Positions 32,244 through 35,245 of a stretch of 35,245 nucleotides of DNA are shown one piece after another (position 1 is the first letter of the stretch; the number at the start of each line of letters is the position of its first letter). The notes under the pieces were generated by a model. The model saw only the letters and a list, made by a program, of their open reading frames with translations, did no database searches and was not told the DNA's origin. Source of the stretch: Candidatus Saccharimonadota bacterium (GTDB lineage: Bacteria > Patescibacteriota > Saccharimonadia > Saccharimonadales > Saccharimonadaceae); assembly GCA_017432425.1 (NCBI GenBank), contig JAFRJE010000013.1, positions 1 through 35,245 of the forward strand, in the 5' to 3' direction. A program made the translations under genes and the position numbers.

Positions 32244-33789
32244 GGTACTCTTTTTCGGTATTAACGTTCCAAATATTAGATTTATCAGTTGCACCATTTA
32301 GAATATTTTTAACGGCCTCAAAAGAAGTACACATGGAGTGATCGAGATTATTGTAACGATGCTGACCGTTGCGGCCGACGCAGAAGAGATTAGGAATCTT
32401 ATTGAGATAGTTACGGAGATCGTCGATATGGTCGTATGTGTCAAAATAAGCAGGGTAGGCTTTTTTAACACGTTCAACATGATAATCTAGAGCTTCATTT
32501 TCGTCTTTGATAATGTTAATTTTAGCCATTTCAGAAATAGCCATTTTAGCAAAATCATCGTCAGTCATTGACCAAAGTTCGTCGCCTTCATTACAGAAAT
32601 ATTCAAGACCGACCCAAGCGGTATGTTCGATGTCTTTAACAAGGTAAGGCGACCAGTTGTTATAGATTTGGAAGCGTCCCATTTTAACAGATTTATCATG
32701 AACATAAACCCAGTTATCTGGAACGATATTACCGAGAGTTTTGATATTAGTTTCGTTTTTTAGAGAGAGTTTTTTACTTAGGACGCCGACGGTCATATAA
32801 TCGCGATACGGAAGCCCGGAAGCGATTTCGAGATATTTTTTCGGAACATCATTCATAGCCTCAACGAGATCTTTAAGCGGCATTGAAGAAATTACGTAAT
32901 TACCGGGGAGAGTAACTTTCTTACCATCTTTTTCATAAACTACACCAGTTAATTCGTTTTTCTTATTTTTCTTAACGCCAATAACTTTAGCGTTCATAAT
33001 AATTTCGCCGCCTTTTTTCTTAATTTCTTTTGCGGTAATTTCCCAAAGTTGGCCTGGGCCAAGCTTTGGATAAGCAAATTCTTCAATAAGCGAGGTTTCT
33101 ACCTTACGATTCTTCTTTTTAAAGACTTTACCGAAAATATCTTTAAGGATAGCGGAGATAGAAAGGCCTTTAACGCGTTGCGCACCCCATTCGGCGGAGA
33201 TGTCGCGAGGGTGACGGCCCCAGAGGTTTTCGGTGTAGTTCTCGAAAAACATGGAGTAGAGCTTTTTCCCAAAACGATTAATATAGAAGTTTTCTAGAGA
33301 ATCTTCGGGAAGTTTGTGGACAACAGATTTTAGATAAGAACAGCCGACAATAAAGGTCGTACCGAGACCCATGTTTTTGATAGTGTCTGGTTTAAGAGAG
33401 ACGGGGTAGTCGAAGAATTTTTGATTGAAGAAAATGCGAGAGAGGCGATTACGGCGAAGCATGACGCGGTCGGTTTTTTCTGGGTCGGGGCCGCCTTTTT
33501 TAGTGTTGGATTTTCTGTGGAGTTTTTTATCGTCATAAGGAAGAGAGCCTTGGGTTGGGAGCATTTTTTCCCACCATGCGTTGACTTCGGGAACCTTAGA
33601 AAAGAAACGATGTCCGCCCATATCCATACGATTCCCTTTGTAATTAACGGTTCGAGAGATACCTCCGAAAGTATTTGTCTCTTCTAGAACGACAACGTCA
33701 AAATCTTTTGACTTATCGAGTAGCTCATAAGCGGCGGTTAGGCCAGCGGGACCCGCGCCAATGACGATGACGGTTTTTTGCTTAGGCAT
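32230..33789 (-). CDS. FAD-dependent oxidoreductase, UDP-galactopyranose mutase-like/amine-oxidase fold
   Basis: 519 aa. The dinucleotide motif is [18 protein letters not shown] (7-24), then VVLEE at the end of the beta-2 strand, FGGISRTV and [11 protein letters not shown], which recalls the UGM/protoporphyrinogen-oxidase group. Near the C-terminus [20 protein letters not shown] supplies the second FAD-contact region. Proteins like this are frequent in surface-polysaccharide clusters, and a sugar-nucleotide or lipid-linked-sugar rearrangement is often assumed; no activity can be assigned here. I chose the ATG at 33789 (GGAG 7 nt upstream) over an in-frame TTG five codons earlier. Its end overlaps the next membrane protein gene by 14 nt. 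Confidence 0.83.
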   Translation of the reverse strand: MPKQKTVIVIGAGPAGLTAAYELLDKSKDFDVVVLEETNTFGGISRTVNYKGNRMDMGGHRFFSKVPEVNAWWEKMLPTQGSLPYDDKKLHRKSNTKKGGPDPEKTDRVMLRRNRLSRIFFNQKFFDYPVSLKPDTIKNMGLGTTFIVGCSYLKSVVHKLPEDSLENFYINRFGKKLYSMFFENYTENLWGRHPRDISAEWGAQRVKGLSISAILKDIFGKVFKKKNRKVETSLIEEFAYPKLGPGQLWEITAKEIKKKGGEIIMNAKVIGVKKNKKNELTGVVYEKDGKKVTLPGNYVISSMPLKDLVEAMNDVPKKYLEIASGLPYRDYMTVGVLSKKLSLKNETNIKTLGNIVPDNWVYVHDKSVKMGRFQIYNNWSPYLVKDIEHTAWVGLEYFCNEGDELWSMTDDDFAKMAISEMAKINIIKDENEALDYHVERVKKAYPAYFDTYDHIDDLRNYLNKIPNLFCVGRNGQHRYNNLDHSMCTSFEAVKNILNGATDKSNIWNVNTEKEYHESK

Positions 33790-33819
33790 AAAAATACTCC
33801 ACAATTTTATATTTGTTTA

Positions 33820-33828
33820 ATTATAGCA
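33820..33828 (-). promoter_or_regulatory. Extended -10 promoter of the FAD oxidoreductase unit
   Basis: TGC-TATAAT on the minus strand (33820-33828) gives a leader of about 24 nt that includes the GGAG SD. No convincing -35. It points away from the pyruvyltransferase promoter in the same 119-bp gap. Confidence 0.6.
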
Positions 33829-33873
33829 TGTTTAAGCTTTAGAAAAACTACTATTTAACGAGATTTGTTTAGT

Positions 33874-33902
33874 ATGACACAAAAACTAAAATATTATATA
33901 AT
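33874..33902 (+). promoter_or_regulatory. Leaderless promoter of the pyruvyltransferase-like gene
   Basis: ATGACA (33874-33879), 17 nt, TATAAT (33897-33902), then 6 nt to the ATG at 33909, so transcription is expected to start at the A of the start codon. Confidence 0.65.
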
Positions 33903-33908
33903 CATCTT

Positions 33909-35245
33909 ATGAGGAGATATAATATCATACAAGTTGGGTCGTTTGATGTAGAAAATTATGGGGATTTGTTATTCCCCGTCGTGTTTGAGCACGAAATCAA
34001 GAAGCGTCTAAACCTAGATAATTTATTTTTATTTTCCCCAAACGGCGGAAGAATGCCGTTTTATGATAGAGAGGTCTATTCGACCGCGGAGCTGGATGAT
34101 TTTTGCGCGAAACATAAAATCGACGGAATTGTTGTCGGCGGAGGCGATACGGTTAGATTGGATAGTAAGGTTCTAAAAGATTACCCCGAATCTTTTATTC
34201 CGTCGCTGTCTATGTGGCAATATCCGATTTTTGTCGCAAATAAATATAATTTGCCGGTAGTATTTAACTGTCCTGGGGTGCCGTTAGACTTTGGAATCAA
34301 TCAATCAATAGTTGACTATACTATGGATTTATGTCCGTATTTGTCAGTGCGAGACAGAAACGCAAAAAACACTTTTTCTGTCAAGAACGCCAAAAAAATC
34401 GAGGTGGTGTTAGATTCGGTGAATTTAATAGATGAAGTTTATCCTAAGAAGATTCTGGAAAAACGTTTTTTAAAACTTAAAAATACAAACAAAATTGAAG
34501 AGCGTTTTATCGTGCTTCAAGTTAATAATATTCAGGGAGGAGATGAACAATTTATACAAAATTTAGCAGAATTAGTGAATTTGATTAACGAAAAATACGA
34601 TCTGCAGGTTGTATTCAGTCCGATTGGATATGTGCACGACGATTTGGAGTGTTTGAAAAAAATTTACGCGCGCGTAAAAGCGCGCAAACGCAATGTGATG
34701 GTCACACAAAAAATGTCGCCGGAAGATATGTTAGCGCTGTTTTCTCATAGCGCCGGTTTTATAGGGACGTCCTTACATGGGCTAATTACTTCCAATGTGT
34801 ATCATGTGCCGATTTTAGGTATTGATACTCAAAACCGAAACAAAATATCTGGTTATGCGGAGCTTTGTGGTATCGAAAATCGTTTAGTGCGCAACATTAG
34901 TGAAGTGAAGAATGTTTTTGAGGTGGTATTTTTTGAAAAGATAAATTATACTAAACTTGAAACAGAGCGCGCTAAAATAGCTAAACACTTTGATAAAATT
35001 GCGAATTTGATTAAGGACCAGGTAACGGAAAAAGACACTGGGCAAATGTTGAATATTTTTGATGAATTTTACAAGATAACCCAGTTTAGTCCAAAATCAA
35101 TTTTCGTGAACTATATAACCGACGAAGCGAACAAAACGCGATTTGTTTATGGCCCGAAAAAAGGAGAAACTTATTATATAGATAATGTCTTTAATTCTAA
35201 TGAAATACATATCTCTTTCTTTAACCATTCTGCGATAAAAATTAA
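33909..35245 (+). CDS. Polysaccharide pyruvyl transferase-like protein (3' end beyond the window)
   Basis: Open from the ATG through the right edge: 445 codons with no stop, so partial. The PF04230 pattern is clear: IIQVGSFDVENYGDLLFPVV (6-25), VVGGGDTVRL (75-84), LSVRDRNAK (145-153), LQVNN (203-207), FSPIGY (236-241) and IGTSLHGLITS (285-295) with the conserved His290. Family members (CsaB, WcaK) move pyruvate from PEP onto glycans as a ketal; some relatives act on other acceptors. A region after about residue 345 (FDEFYKITQFSPKSIFVN...) is beyond the usual domain and may be a second module. Val and Arg codon use differs from the neighbouring genes (GTG and CGC/CGT frequent), suggesting a different origin. 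Confidence 0.85.
   Translation, partial: MRRYNIIQVGSFDVENYGDLLFPVVFEHEIKKRLNLDNLFLFSPNGGRMPFYDREVYSTAELDDFCAKHKIDGIVVGGGDTVRLDSKVLKDYPESFIPSLSMWQYPIFVANKYNLPVVFNCPGVPLDFGINQSIVDYTMDLCPYLSVRDRNAKNTFSVKNAKKIEVVLDSVNLIDEVYPKKILEKRFLKLKNTNKIEERFIVLQVNNIQGGDEQFIQNLAELVNLINEKYDLQVVFSPIGYVHDDLECLKKIYARVKARKRNVMVTQKMSPEDMLALFSHSAGFIGTSLHGLITSNVYHVPILGIDTQNRNKISGYAELCGIENRLVRNISEVKNVFEVVFFEKINYTKLETERAKIAKHFDKIANLIKDQVTEKDTGQMLNIFDEFYKITQFSPKSIFVNYITDEANKTRFVYGPKKGETYYIDNVFNSNEIHISFFNHSAIKI

Noticed and set aside
32244-32297. Longer N-terminus for the 578-aa membrane protein gene
   Set aside because: Extra residues overlap the FAD gene and have no supporting SD; the ATG at 32243 matches the 14-nt overlap pattern seen elsewhere.
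1-35245. CRISPR arrays, insertion sequences, prophage or rRNA genes
   Set aside because: No spaced direct repeats, transposase or integrase motifs, or rRNA sequences were recognised on reading both strands.
1-35245. UGA recoding as glycine (Gracilibacteria/SR1 code)
   Set aside because: TGA acts as stop in several coupled junctions (for example 12151-12153 and 24701-24703), and conserved proteins contain no in-frame TGA.

Overview
The window looks like a chromosomal segment of a Patescibacteria/CPR bacterium, most likely a Saccharibacteria (TM7) relative. This assignment is inference. It rests on tightly packed, overlapping genes, many promoters whose -10 box sits only 6-11 nt before the start codon (leaderless mRNAs), small proteins of a type I associate with this group, a compact MurC and a monoderm-style surface polysaccharide locus. 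TGA is used as a normal stop (for example in several ATGA overlaps), so this is not the UGA-glycine code of Gracilibacteria/SR1. There is no gap longer than about 300 bases without a gene.

Left part (1-11 kb), mostly on the minus strand. An AAA+ ATPase/DUF4143 gene sits behind a consensus promoter covered by a symmetrical array of four 11-bp half-sites. Next is an envelope operon: a secreted tandem C39-like protein with one degenerate and one intact domain, an acidic membrane-anchored protein, a DivIC/FtsL-like protein, then a separately promoted single-pass protein. A CAT-anticodon tRNA with encoded CCA and its own terminator follows, then a 613-aa cell-surface protein with a PGTG/hydrophobic/basic tail, a 68-aa small protein with a strong promoter, SD and terminator, and a small membrane protein. 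Divergent from that last gene is a short MurC. Three overlapping genes then encode a membrane-anchored thioredoxin-like protein and two small exported proteins.

Right part (11-35 kb) is almost entirely envelope polysaccharide synthesis. It starts with a SufS-like cysteine desulfurase coupled to a GtrA flippase-like protein. On the minus strand are the priming sugar-phosphate transferase, a GT4 glycosyltransferase and an O-antigen-ligase/polymerase-like protein. On the plus strand are galE and a Wzm/Wzt-type ABC exporter without the Wzt carbohydrate-binding tail. Then, on the minus strand, come the complete dTDP-L-rhamnose operon (rmlACBD), three glycosyltransferases (one with two GT2 domains, RgpF-like), two large multi-pass membrane proteins, a GtrB/DPM-like polyprenyl-phosphate glycosyltransferase, an NAD-dependent epimerase and an FAD-dependent UGM-like oxidoreductase. 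A divergent polysaccharide pyruvyltransferase runs off the right edge.

Taken together the right part could build a rhamnose-containing wall polysaccharide: lipid-linked priming, chain growth by GT2/GT4 enzymes, export by the ABC transporter, and side-group addition by a GtrA/GtrB/GT-C-type branch. This resembles streptococcal Rgp-type polysaccharides more than an LPS O-antigen; no lipid A genes are seen. The final structure and its attachment are not determinable from the sequence.
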